The notes under the pieces: generated by a model
What the model was told of the DNA's origin: nothing
What the model saw: the letters and a program-made list of their open reading frames with translations, nothing else
The model's database searches: none
From: Pseudorasbora parva
Lineage: Eukaryota > Chordata > Actinopteri > Cypriniformes > Gobionidae
Direction of reading: 5' to 3'
Assembly: GCF_024679245.1 (NCBI RefSeq)
Contig: NC_090173.1
Coordinates: 27,554,160-27,618,159 of the forward strand
DNA length: 64,000 bases
Part shown: positions 1 through 9,382 of the stretch, piece after piece
Layout of the letters: each line of letters starts with the position of its first letter
How positions within the stretch are numbered: the stretch's first letter is position 1
Position numbers and translations under genes: made by a program

Positions 1-2
1 AC

Positions 3-3000
3 CCCAAAGAGAGAGTCCCCACTCTACGTCCTGGCCAGTACGACGGCAGCACGCCATGGAGAGAGTTCCTGCACAGGTTTGAGAGCTGCGCGGAGGCGAA
101 TTACTGGTCCGTTAAGACAATGGCCATTCAGCTGAAATTCTGCCTCACCGGGGCTGCAGGCGCCATCGTTCACCGAAACCCTCGTTCATCTAGATGGGAC
201 TACTGCCGCCTGCTGGAGGAACTTGAAACTGCGTATGGCCCTTCTTCAGATCATGCGGCGGCTGTAGCAGTAGAGCTGAGACAGAGAGTGCGTAAAGCTG
301 GTGAGGCGCTTCATGTGTTCAGAGATGACATTTACGGAAAAGTAGCTATAGCTTACGGTGATTGGTCAGAGGCTGAACAAGACGCTATAGCTGTTGAAGT
401 TTTCACAAATGGCCTGGGTGATGCAGAGCTAGTTCAGAGATTGTTAGAAAAACGTCCAGCCACACTAGCTAAAGCTTATGAGATCGCCCACCGCCATGAC
501 ACCACTAAGAGAGCTGCTTCCTATGTCACCAGCATCATGCAGCCAGTGGCCCGCAACTTAAATGAACGCAGGCCCCGGGCCGCTGTTGTCAGAGAAAGAG
601 ATAGCGATGAGACTGTGATTACCGCTACTCCTGTAGTTAGCCCAGCACCCAGTCACTTTGGCCCAAACACGTCGGAAAAACCACTAAAGCAGCACAAGAA
701 CTTTAAGAAAGGTGACATTCGGTGTTATAACTGTAGTGGTTGGGGTCATAAACATAGCCAGTGCCCGTCTCCTCAAAGAAATACAAAGGGTTTCCGTTCA
801 AGCGCAGCCAAGGAAAGCCCACTGACCACTGTGTTCCACCTTAAAGGACAGAATCGGGAAATGAACATTCACTTGCGCATATCTGAGCTGGAGGTCTGTG
901 CAGTCTTAGACAGTGGAGCGCGGAGGAGCGTGCTGCCCCTCCACCAATACAACGCCATCCACCCGGATGTGAGACCACCGCTTCAGTCATCCGTCGTAGA
1001 AACTTTACTTGGGGTGGGCCCAGGGGACGTGCCAGTGCTTGGTGAGGTCAAGATACCGGTCAGTATTAACAACCGTCAAGTGGAAGTGAACTTTCTTGTA
1101 GCAGACATAGATGGCAATGAGGTGCTGCTTGGCCATCCTTTCCTCACCCAAGCTGAGGCCCGCCTTGATTTCGGTAAGCACCGCATAATTCTGTTTGGAG
1201 AGGAAGTGCCCTATTTTCACCCAGAGACTGTTCCGAAATCACACGCTGTCAGAGTAGCCAGAACTGTTGTAGTTGAAGCGGGACAGGAGTACCTAGTGAA
1301 GGGCAATGCATTCTTCTGCAGAGAAGCCCAGGGGGACATGATGCTTACTCCCACAAAAGGCTTTGTTGAAAAGCACAAAATACTTATCGCCAGAGCCCTA
1401 GTCAATGCCCAGCCCACCAACATCATTCCGTTACGCCTCTTTAACCCTGGCAATAAGGCTGTGACTATTAAAGAAGGAGCTATTGCAGGCCTCCTCCAGC
1501 CAGCTGAAGCTCTATCTTCGTCATGTGTCCCCGGGACGGCCGAATTCCCAGCCAGCCCTCCTGCAGTTCCAGAGCACCTCCAGGAGCTCTATGTTCAGAG
1601 TTCCACTGACTTTGATGATAATGAAAAACTTGAGTTATCTAATTTGTTGTGTGCTTACGAAAGCATCTTTTCCAGGGGACCTGGTGATCTGGGCCGGACC
1701 AGTCTCGTCCAGCATGACATCATAACCCGGCCGGGACCTCCGGTGAAGCAGCCTCCTCGTCGTATGGCTGGGGAGAAGCAGCGGAGCGCAGAACAGCAGA
1801 TCAGTGAGAGTCTCCAGAACGGCCTCGCCATGCGCAGCCACAGCAGTTGGGCCTCACCGATTGTTATGGTGCGTAAAAAGGATGGGACTTATCGCCTTTG
1901 TATAGATTACAGAGCGCTCAACAGCCACACCATCACAGACGCGTACCCGCTACCCCGCATACAAGACACGCTGGACACACTTGCCAACGCCAAATGGTTC
2001 AGCACTCTGGATCTTACTTCGGGTTATTGGCAAGTGGAGCTAACACCAAGAGCCCGCCGTGCAGCTGCCTTTTGCACCCGTAATGGATTATTCGAATGGA
2101 ACGTTATGCCGTTCGGCTTATGTAATGCGCCGGCGACGTTCCAACGGCTTATGGACCGCGTCCTTGCTGGCATGCAGTGGGAGACCTGCCTCGTTTATCT
2201 GGACGACATCATCGTGCTAGCTAAGGATGTTCCTGAGATGCTGCAGCGACTAAGCCAAGTGTTCCAGAGACTTAAACAGGCAAATCTTAAACTGAAACCA
2301 GCCAAATGCTGCCTGTTCCGCCGTCAAGTTGTCTATTTAGGTCACATTGTGTCTGAGCACGGGGTGGCCACTGACCCCAATAAAGTCAGCAAGGTCCGAA
2401 CTTGGCCCACTCCCACCTCAGTCCAAGAGGTCAGACGTTTCATTGGCCTCGCCTCCTACTACCGCAGGTTTGTGAAAGACTTTGCCTCCATTGCCGAACC
2501 GTTACATAACCTGACGAAAAAGAATGCACACTTCCAGTGGCACGTGGAACACCAAGCCGCTTTCGACACGCTCAAGCACCGCCTCACCACAGCCCCTGTC
2601 TTGGGCTATCCACTGGACCATGGTGAAATGATCCTGGACACCGATGCCAGTGACACAGGTATCGGCGCTGTCCTGTCGCAAATGCAGAGTGGCACCGAAC
2701 GTGTGTTGGCATATGGTAGCCGCAAGTTAGGCAAAGCGGAACAGAACTATTGCACTACGAGGCGGGAGCTGCTAGCCATTGTCGACTTCACATCACATTT
2801 TCGGCAGTACCTACTTGGGAGGTCTTTCAAGGTACGAACCGATCACAGCAGTCTGCGCTGGCTCACGCGAATGAAAGAGCCGGAAGGTCAGCTAGCCCGG
2901 TGGCTTGAGAAGCTGGCGGAGTACGAGTTCGAAATCATCCATCGCCCAGGTCGTTTACATATAAATGCTGACAGTCTCTCCCGCAGGCCCTGTCGTCTGT

Positions 3001-4844
3001 CTTGTCCTTGTAATCTGCAGGACCCTTACTCGCAGCAAAGAACCACAAGTCATCAAGCAATTCAGTGTGAGTTGGACGCTGACACCGGCTCCCTGCTGCT
3101 GCGTCCGGTGGGGGTAAGCGCTGCCAATGTTACTAACACAGACACTTTAAAACAAGCAGAGATGGTCTATGTGACAAACACCAACGAGACCAGACTGTTT
3201 CTTGGATGGACTATGGAGGAGTTGCGCCAGGCTCAAGCTGCTGATACGGACATTGCACCAATCAGAGCTTGGTTGGAGGTCAGCAATGAGCGGCCCCCAT
3301 GGGTCACAGTCTCTCCATGCAGCCCAGCCACCAAAACGTACTGGAGTCAATGGAGAAGGCTGTACTTCAGAGACGGAGTACTGGTCCGCCGCTTTTACTG
3401 TTTAGACGACACACAGTTCTATCCTCAAATTGTTCTTCCACGCAAAATGCAACCCGATGTTATGCGCCAAATGCATGAAGGGCCAGTAGGTGGGCATTTT
3501 GGTATCGAAAGGACTGTGGCCAGACTTCGAACCAGATACTACTGGTACCACATGAGGGAAGATGTGGCCCTCTGGTGCCAGACTTGTCTAAACTGTGCAT
3601 GCAGAGCCAGACCCCACAAGACTCCCCAAGCGCCCATGGGAACTGTCAGAGTTGGAGCTCCCATGGAGCGCGTTGCGCTGGACATCATGGGCCCACTTAA
3701 TGAGACGGAACGTAAAAACAGTTATATACTCGTAATACAGGAGTACTTCACGAAATGGACTGAAGCATTCGCAATCTCGGATGAAAGGGCTGAGACAGTG
3801 GCAAACATTGTTGCAACTGAATGGGTGTGTCGCTTTGGAATGCCTCACTCTTTGCATAGCGATCAAGGACGTAATTTTGAATCAGCGGTATTCAAAGAAA
3901 TGTGCCGTTTGTTTGGCATTGACAAAACCCACACTACACCCTTCAGACCGCAGTCCGACGGCCAGGTTGAACGTTTCAACGCCACACTCCAAAAGATCCT
4001 GGCTTCTACTGCAGAACACTGTCACTGGGATTGGGACCTGATGATCCCATATGCAGTTATGGCCTACAGAGCGACCAAGCACAGCGCTACTGGTTTCACC
4101 CCCAACTTCATGATGTTCGGCCGTGAAATAAGTGAGCCAGTGGACCTTGTGGCTGGTTTGCCCCCAGACTCTGACCATGCCCCTTCAGTCCCCGAGTATG
4201 TGCAACAAATGCGTGAGCGGCTGGAATTGGCTCACAATATCACCCGAGAAGCCCTCGGTGAGTCAGTACAGCGTGCAAAAAGACAATATGACAAAAACGC
4301 TTGCCACACACAGTACAAAGTCGGCGACACGGTGTGGTACCTCGTCAAAGGAACACGCCATGTCAAAAACAAAGTCAAAAAGTTCCTTCCCTCCTACGAA
4401 GGACCTTACTTTGTTATGGGACAGTTAGACGATCTAGTCTATCGGATCCAAAAGAGCCCCAGAGCTAAGGTCAAAGTTGTCCATCATGATCAACTTAAAA
4501 GCTACCGCAGCCGTGAGGCCCTAGATAACACCTGGGTCCTGGACCAATCCAAGAGCTGGACGCCTTCTGAGGTCCTGCCACCCGCTGTGGACGAGCACCC
4601 AGCAGACCAGGAGGATCTCGGCTTACACAGCCTCTACTCTCCTGGCTCCAGCGACTCTCGGCCGTCCACTCCACCTGCTACTAATTCTCACATAATTGGG
4701 TCTCTTCCATCCACTCCTTCCCATGTGATACTTGACCATGGTGGGGGTGCGGTGGGAGAACCACACCACCAGTCTCCGCGCCAACCTCGGCCCCAACGTC
4801 AGCGCAGAGGACCGGTCCGGTACGGGGACTGGGTCACTGAGTGA
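3..4844 (+). CDS. Gag-Pol polyprotein of Ty3/Gypsy element (5' partial)
   Basis: This single frame encodes the structural and replication proteins of the retrotransposon. The first in-window ATG is at 120, but the frame is open back to base 3 and reads typical gag sequence there (GQYDGSTPWREFLHRFESC), so the true start lies upstream. Counting from the ATG at 120, the order is gag; a CCHC zinc knuckle near residues 201-216 (CYNCSGWGHKHSQC); an aspartic protease with DSGA near 263; a reverse transcriptase with YLDD at 693-696; an RNase H with DTDASD near 840; an integrase zinc region near 1119-1165; integrase acidic residues near 1187 (LDIMG), 1247 (HSDQG) and 1283 (GQVERF); a GPY/F-like segment near 1425 (SYEGPYFVMG); and a proline-rich tail. 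There is no stop or frameshift, so gag and pol are fused in one frame. All catalytic signatures appear intact. Confidence 0.93.
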   Translation, partial: PKERVPTLRPGQYDGSTPWREFLHRFESCAEANYWSVKTMAIQLKFCLTGAAGAIVHRNPRSSRWDYCRLLEELETAYGPSSDHAAAVAVELRQRVRKAGEALHVFRDDIYGKVAIAYGDWSEAEQDAIAVEVFTNGLGDAELVQRLLEKRPATLAKAYEIAHRHDTTKRAASYVTSIMQPVARNLNERRPRAAVVRERDSDETVITATPVVSPAPSHFGPNTSEKPLKQHKNFKKGDIRCYNCSGWGHKHSQCPSPQRNTKGFRSSAAKESPLTTVFHLKGQNREMNIHLRISELEVCAVLDSGARRSVLPLHQYNAIHPDVRPPLQSSVVETLLGVGPGDVPVLGEVKIPVSINNRQVEVNFLVADIDGNEVLLGHPFLTQAEARLDFGKHRIILFGEEVPYFHPETVPKSHAVRVARTVVVEAGQEYLVKGNAFFCREAQGDMMLTPTKGFVEKHKILIARALVNAQPTNIIPLRLFNPGNKAVTIKEGAIAGLLQPAEALSSSCVPGTAEFPASPPAVPEHLQELYVQSSTDFDDNEKLELSNLLCAYESIFSRGPGDLGRTSLVQHDIITRPGPPVKQPPRRMAGEKQRSAEQQISESLQNGLAMRSHSSWASPIVMVRKKDGTYRLCIDYRALNSHTITDAYPLPRIQDTLDTLANAKWFSTLDLTSGYWQVELTPRARRAAAFCTRNGLFEWNVMPFGLCNAPATFQRLMDRVLAGMQWETCLVYLDDIIVLAKDVPEMLQRLSQVFQRLKQANLKLKPAKCCLFRRQVVYLGHIVSEHGVATDPNKVSKVRTWPTPTSVQEVRRFIGLASYYRRFVKDFASIAEPLHNLTKKNAHFQWHVEHQAAFDTLKHRLTTAPVLGYPLDHGEMILDTDASDTGIGAVLSQMQSGTERVLAYGSRKLGKAEQNYCTTRRELLAIVDFTSHFRQYLLGRSFKVRTDHSSLRWLTRMKEPEGQLARWLEKLAEYEFEIIHRPGRLHINADSLSRRPCRLSCPCNLQDPYSQQRTTSHQAIQCELDADTGSLLLRPVGVSAANVTNTDTLKQAEMVYVTNTNETRLFLGWTMEELRQAQAADTDIAPIRAWLEVSNERPPWVTVSPCSPATKTYWSQWRRLYFRDGVLVRRFYCLDDTQFYPQIVLPRKMQPDVMRQMHEGPVGGHFGIERTVARLRTRYYWYHMREDVALWCQTCLNCACRARPHKTPQAPMGTVRVGAPMERVALDIMGPLNETERKNSYILVIQEYFTKWTEAFAISDERAETVANIVATEWVCRFGMPHSLHSDQGRNFESAVFKEMCRLFGIDKTHTTPFRPQSDGQVERFNATLQKILASTAEHCHWDWDLMIPYAVMAYRATKHSATGFTPNFMMFGREISEPVDLVAGLPPDSDHAPSVPEYVQQMRERLELAHNITREALGESVQRAKRQYDKNACHTQYKVGDTVWYLVKGTRHVKNKVKKFLPSYEGPYFVMGQLDDLVYRIQKSPRAKVKVVHHDQLKSYRSREALDNTWVLDQSKSWTPSEVLPPAVDEHPADQEDLGLHSLYSPGSSDSRPSTPPATNSHIIGSLPSTPSHVILDHGGGAVGEPHHQSPRQPRPQRQRRGPVRYGDWVTE

Positions 4845-5076
4845 GTCGAGTATGACAGTTCATATTTGCAGTAGAGACTACGCAGTTACGTTTTGGACTC
4901 TAGTCCAGTTTTCTAAATGTTTCTACAGAAAAGCATTTTTCTTTGTTTGTTGTTAAAAAAAAAAGGGTTGTTTTTAATGCTTTGTCAGACTTGCACTTTA
5001 TTGTATCCAATGTATGTTCTGATCACTACCAGATTAGGCAGACAGTATTACCACTGGTCACCGACGAATAGGATTT

Positions 5077-5085
5077 AAAAGGGGA
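5077..5085 (+). promoter_or_regulatory. Polypurine tract of the Gypsy element
   Basis: The run AAAAGGGGA directly precedes the LTR start TGTACTCC. This is the expected plus-strand primer position. The 240 bases between the gag-pol stop and this site are AT-rich, with an A-rich run near 4954-4965 and no further frame. Confidence 0.7.
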
Positions 5086-5726
5086 TGTACTCCTCTGTTT
5101 TATTAGAGACTATTGGGTTTCTACTATCGTCATTTATCTGGTCATTCCTGTATACACTGTTGAATGAGCTTTAGAACTCTTAGCCCCGTTTAGACACTTG
5201 TTGAGTTAGTAAAACCTACCTATTTATTATTTGGAACACAGCTATCTCTTCACATTTTAGGCCTACAGATATCGAGAGTGTGTTCTATAAGTATATCTAA
5301 ATGGAATGGAATTAGGGTTAATTGCCAGTCCATGGTGGGGGTAGTGTTGTGGGATGTGTCTTTACGTGTTTAGTTGGGACAGCTCAGTGCGTGTGTGTGG
5401 ATGACGGTGAGCGTGTGCGCGTGTCCGAGGAGCGCGCGCCCCCCTGAGTGAGTCCCCGCGAAGCAGCGGATGTGTGTGTGCGAGACGACAGTAACACGGT
5501 GACCAGTGCAGTTAGACCAATGTGGAGTGTATTTCTGTGCAGTACGAGAAATAAAGCATATTAAAAGGCGGCAAGACGTCTCCTGGTCCTTACATGCCAC
5601 CATCACACTAGACAACGTAAAAGTTAGGGAGTTAACCCCGGGAGGAAAACTTCCGGCCCTGGAGAAGACGGATCTCCCCTGTATATTCCAACCACGGTTA
5701 GGAGTCAAAAGCAGGAAAGGTTAACA
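5086..5726 (+). repeat. 3' LTR of the Gypsy element
   Basis: The LTR is 641 bp, starts TGT and ends ACA, and follows the polypurine tract. A polyadenylation signal AATAAA is at 5550-5555. The start is set by the purine tract and the end by the TTAACA terminus. The partner LTR is outside the window, so the end is less certain than the start. Confidence 0.72.
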
Positions 5727-6179
5727 ATATGTTGATTAAAAAATCGTTTTCAATAATGAGAACAATAATATAATAATATTTAATTTGTAATAACTGTTTA
5801 ATAATAATTAAATTGGGCAGTATTTACACACAATAAATATAAATAAAATTTTGAAATAAACTTCAGGATTTTTAAAATTCTTCCTTAGAAAGGGGTGAAA
5901 TGTAGTAAGCTATGAAATACAATATTAAATATGGTATAACGGTATTTTGTACTGAAAACTCAGTTAGTTACCGAATAGGTTAACAACCAAGAATTATTTA
6001 ACTCAGATAATTCAGTGCCAGGAGTACAACTCAGAGCGGAATCTCAGATCTCTTGCAGTTCAAAGAATGAAAAGATAAAGAATGCAAAATCTTTTATTTC
6101 ACTTTAAATTTGACACATCATAGGAGAGTTAGGGGAATTGCCTGTTCCAGTATGTGGTTAGTCTGAATAATGCAAAAGT

Positions 6180-6182
<3 letters not shown>
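5727..6182. other. AT-rich DNA without recognisable feature
   Basis: I see AT-rich sequence with no convincing frame, RNA gene or repeat boundary. The bases just after 5726 (ATATG) would be the target duplication of the Gypsy insertion if the left copy, outside the window, matches. Confidence 0.5.

Positions 6183-6252
<70 letters not shown>
6183..6252. repeat. (CT)n microsatellite
   Basis: About 70 bases of uninterrupted CT dinucleotide. Confidence 0.97.
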
Positions 6253-6256
<4 letters not shown>

Positions 6257-6479
6257 TCATTCCTCTGAGAAAATAAACAGCAGAGGAAGCCCCAGGCAGT
6301 TTGAGAGCTGGATTGGAGGAAGCAAGTTTTGCAGCCTATAAAATTCCTCCTTCACTTTTGTGTAAGCATAGTGTGACAGGTATATACATGATCTCCACCT
6401 TCTCTGGTTCTGACCCCATGTGAGAATCTCATGGACTCTCTTTTCCTTCTCTCTCTCTCTTGAATGTCCAAGGTTGGTA

Positions 6480-6830
6480 CCACTTTTTGCTCTGTTAAGA
6501 AGGATCATTAATGGGTTAGGTTTTGTTTTTAATAAAGTTCTTTTTATTTATGGCTGTAGGTACTCTAAAGTAAATAAGGATCGCTCTGCTGTTGCTAATT
6601 TTATAATTGGGCAAGCGAAGTTAGCTATGTGGAAGACTTGCAGACTTGCTCAAGAAGGACGAATTGTTAAAGTCCTAAGTATGTTTACAGCTCTTGTTGA
6701 ATCAAGAATCAGGTCAAAATATATATATTTTAAAACTACAGGAAATATGGCTGAATTTAGGTGTAAATGGTGTGTAAATAGGGGTTTGTTGGTGGTTTGC
6801 GAAGGTGAGATGTTAAATTTTGCTTGGTGA
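6480..6830 (+). pseudogene. C-terminal tail of a LINE ORF2 (Tx1/L1-like)
   Basis: A frame ending at the TGA at 6828-6830 reads YSKVNKDRSAVANFIIGQAK, followed by a KLAMWKT segment and, further on, ESRIRSKYIYFK and NMAEFRCKWC. This layout (an N-F-I-x-G-Q-A-K-L-A core, then a basic R-I-R-x-x-Y segment and a K-W-C segment) resembles the post-RT tail of Tx1-type fish LINEs as I remember it. No reverse transcriptase motif is present, so only the 3' end survives. The piece lies between two CT tracts. An unrelated small gene is possible but less likely. Confidence 0.5.
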
Positions 6831-6909
6831 ATGCCTAAAATTGGTGATAAATTGTTTGTATTGTTAAGTGTGTAAATTGTAATTGTTGATTGAGTAAAGA
6901 ATTTTAAAC

Positions 6910-6910
<1 letters not shown>

Positions 6911-6957
<47 letters not shown>
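6911..6957. repeat. (TC)n microsatellite
   Basis: About 47 bases of TC dinucleotide, joined directly to the truncated Tc1 copy that follows. Confidence 0.96.
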
Positions 6958-6959
<2 letters not shown>

Positions 6960-7459
6960 AGAACATGGATCCATCATGCCACTGTGCAGGCTGGTGGTGG
7001 TGGTGTAATGGTGTGGGGGAAGTTTTCTTACCACACTTTAGGCCTCTTAGGGTGTACTCACACTAGCCAGTTTGAACCGTGCCCGAGTGCGTTTGACTAC
7101 CAAAGCGCGGTTCGTTTGACTAGTGTGAGTGCTCTGAACCGTGCCCGGGCTCGGCTCGATTAGCCGGCCCTGGCCCGCTTGGAAGAGGTGGGCCAGAGCA
7201 CGGATCAGTTGGACTCGGGCGCGGTTCACATGCAGTGTGAGCGCTAACTGTGCTGGAGTCCATAATCAAAGCTGCAAAGTCCTTGCTGCACTTCAGCTGG
7301 TACCTTGCAAACCTCATAATACGAGCAGCACGATTACGTGAACATTTTCGCGCCACTAAGGCGACACATCTGTTTAACAGTAGGCTGTGAGAGGGCTGTG
7401 GACCAAACGACACAAAATGATCCACAAAGAAAACAGAGAGCGTTGCTCTTCCTGTTTAT

Positions 7460-7567
7460 CCCGAAACCGTCGCACCATAATGACGTAAGCGTGCTCCGAC
7501 ATGAATGCTGACACCCGAAACCGGCGCACCATAATGACGTAAGCGTGCTCTGGCACGAATGCTGACA
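7460..7567. repeat. 54-bp tandem duplication within the MITE
   Basis: Two near-identical 54-bp units begin with CCCGAAACCG at 7460 and 7514. Each contains ATAATGACGTAAGCGTGCTC. Confidence 0.85.
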
Positions 7568-7589
7568 CCCTCCTATGTGAGTGCAGGCC

Positions 7590-7626
7590 AGCGGGGGAGG
7601 GGGGAGGGGGAGGGGGGAGGGGGGGA
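7590..7626 (+). other. G-rich run, possible G-quadruplex
   Basis: Repeated G runs of five to seven separated by single A bases lie on the plus strand inside the MITE. The spacing allows four or more G-tracts, which is enough for a quadruplex on paper. Confidence 0.45.
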
Positions 7627-8111
7627 CAATCGTACTCAGGCCCGGTTCATGGCAACCGTGCCTAGTGTGAGTACACCCTTAGTGCCAATTGGGCATCATT
7701 TAAATGCCACAGCCTACCTGAGCATTGTTTCTGACCATGTCCATCCCTTTATGACCACCATGTACCCATCCTCTGATAGCTACTTCCAGCAGTATAATGC
7801 ACCATGTAACAAAGCTCGAATCATTTCAAATTGGTTTCTTGAACATGAAAATGAGTTCACAGTACGAAAATGGTCCCCACAGTCACCAGATCTCAACCCA
7901 ATAGAGCATCTTTGGGATGTGGTGAAACGGGAGCTTCGTGCTCTGGATGTGCATCCCACAAATCTCCATCAACTGCAAGATGCTATCCTATCGATATGGG
8001 CCAAAATTGAGTTGTTGAGTCAATGCCACATAGAATTAAGGCAGTTTTGAAGGTGAAAAGGGGTCAAACAGTATTAGTATGGTGTTCCTAATAATCCTTT
8101 AGGTGAGTGTA

Positions 8112-9382
8112 TATAATATTCATTACACACAGACTGATGTATTTTAAATGTTTATTTCTTTTAATTTTGATGATTATAACCCCAAATCCCAAATTTAGTA
8201 TCTCAGAAAATTATAATATTACTTAAGACCAATACAATACTTCTGCATTGTTTGGTCTAGCATATTGCATCTTCCTCTTCACACTATCCCAGGTTAAGGT
8301 CAGGCCAGTTTGCTTGCCAGTTAAGTACAAGGATACCATGGTCCTTAAACCAGGTACTGGTTGCTTTGACACTGTGTGCAGGTGCAACTCCTGTTGGCAA
8401 ATTAAATCTGCATCTCCATAGAGTTGGTCAGCAGCAGGAAGCATGATGTGCTCTAAAACTTCCTGGTATATGATTGCGTTGACCTTGGACCTCAGAAATT
8501 ACAGTGGACCAACACCAGCAGATGACATGGCACCCCAAACCATCACTGACTGTGGAAACTTTGCACTAGACCTCAAGCAACATGGATTGTGTGCCTCTCC
8601 TTTTTTCCTCCAGTCTCTGGAGCCCTGATTTCCAAAGGAAATGCAAAATTTACTTTCATCAGAGAACAAAACTTGGGACCGCTCAGCAGTCCTTTTGTCT
8701 TTAGCCCAGGCGAGATGTTTTTGATGCTGTCTGTTGTTTAAGAGTGGCTTGACACAAGGAATGTGACAGCTTAAACCCATGTCTTGCATGCGCCTGTGCG
8801 TAGTGGTTCTTGAAGCACTGACTCCAGCTGCAGTCCACTCTTTGTGAATGGTATTTGTTTCACAATCCTCTCCAAGGTGCGGTTAACCCCTATTGCTTGT
8901 ACACTTTTTTCTACCACATCTTTCCCCTCCCTTCGCCTCTATATTAATGTGCTTGGACACAGAGCTCTGTAAACAGCCAGCTTTTTTTGCAATGACCTTT
9001 TGTGCAAGGTGTCAATGGTGTCAAGTCAAGTCAGCAGTCTTCCCCCCAATTGTGTAGCCTACAGAATTAGACTGAGAGACCATTTAAAGTCCTTTGCAGG
9101 TGTTTTGAGTTAATTACCTGATTAGAGTGTGTCACCAGGTGTCTTTAATATCGAAATTTTTCACGATATTCAAATTTTCTGAGATACTGAATTTGGGATT
9201 TTCCTTAGTTGTCAGTTATAATCATCAAAATTAAAAGAAAAAAAGAAAAAAACATTTGTCAAACAAATCAGTCCCTGTGTAATGAAAGGATATAATATGC
9301 AAGTTTAACTTTTTGAATATTAAATGGAATTAGTGAAATAAATCAACTTTTCGATGGTATTCTAATTATATGGCAGGCACTT
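8112..9382 (-). mobile_element. Tc1-like transposon copy D1, degenerate
   Basis: Minus-strand frames at 8499-8789 and 8223-8444 are pieces of a Tc1 transposase: VLFSDESKFCISF (first acidic residue), VMVWGAMSSAGVGPL, then LPAADQLYGDAD and a truncated end. Stops and frameshifts separate them. The right end reads TATTCTAATTATATGGCAGG, the inverse of the family D terminal repeat seen at 25014, and ends near 9382 before TA. The left end abuts Tc1 copy A1, so the left terminal repeat is lost. Confidence 0.85.

Larger units (their letters stand above)
1..5726 (+). mobile_element. Ty3/Gypsy LTR retrotransposon, 3' portion
   Basis: The stretch holds, in order, a gag-pol reading frame, a purine-rich tract and an LTR that begins TGTACTCC and ends TTAACA. 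The gag-protease-RT-RNase H-integrase order is that of Metaviridae (Ty3/Gypsy). The 5' LTR, primer binding site and start of gag lie left of the window. No env-like frame follows pol. The unbroken long frame suggests a fairly young copy, but LTR divergence cannot be measured with only one LTR present. Confidence 0.93.
7050..7678. mobile_element. PIF/Harbinger-like MITE inside Tc1 copy A1
   Basis: Terminal inverted repeats GGGTGTACTCACACTAG and CTAGTGTGAGTACACCC are flanked by TTA at 7047-7049 and 7679-7681. Removing the insert restores Tc1 sequence that matches copy A2, which proves the boundaries. A 3-bp TWA duplication is typical of PIF/Harbinger. No transposase is recognisable, so it is non-autonomous. 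The TIR resembles that of the element at 26795-28046. Confidence 0.82.
6958..8109 (+). mobile_element. Tc1-like transposon copy A1, 5'-truncated and interrupted
   Basis: The copy starts abruptly inside the transposase gene, at the same point as the segment near 51630 in copy A2, and runs to the right terminal repeat ending CCTTTAGGTGAGTG before TA. The frame at 7679-8047 reads [14 protein letters not shown], the third acidic residue region of a DD34E transposase. A Harbinger-like MITE sits inside it at 7050-7678. The transposase is inactive: its N-terminal half is missing, the frame is disrupted, and the end after AKIELLSQC is shortened against A2. Confidence 0.9.

Noticed and set aside
4845..5085. 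Possible env frame after pol in the Gypsy element
   Set aside because: Only 240 AT-rich bases with no open frame of useful length lie before the LTR.
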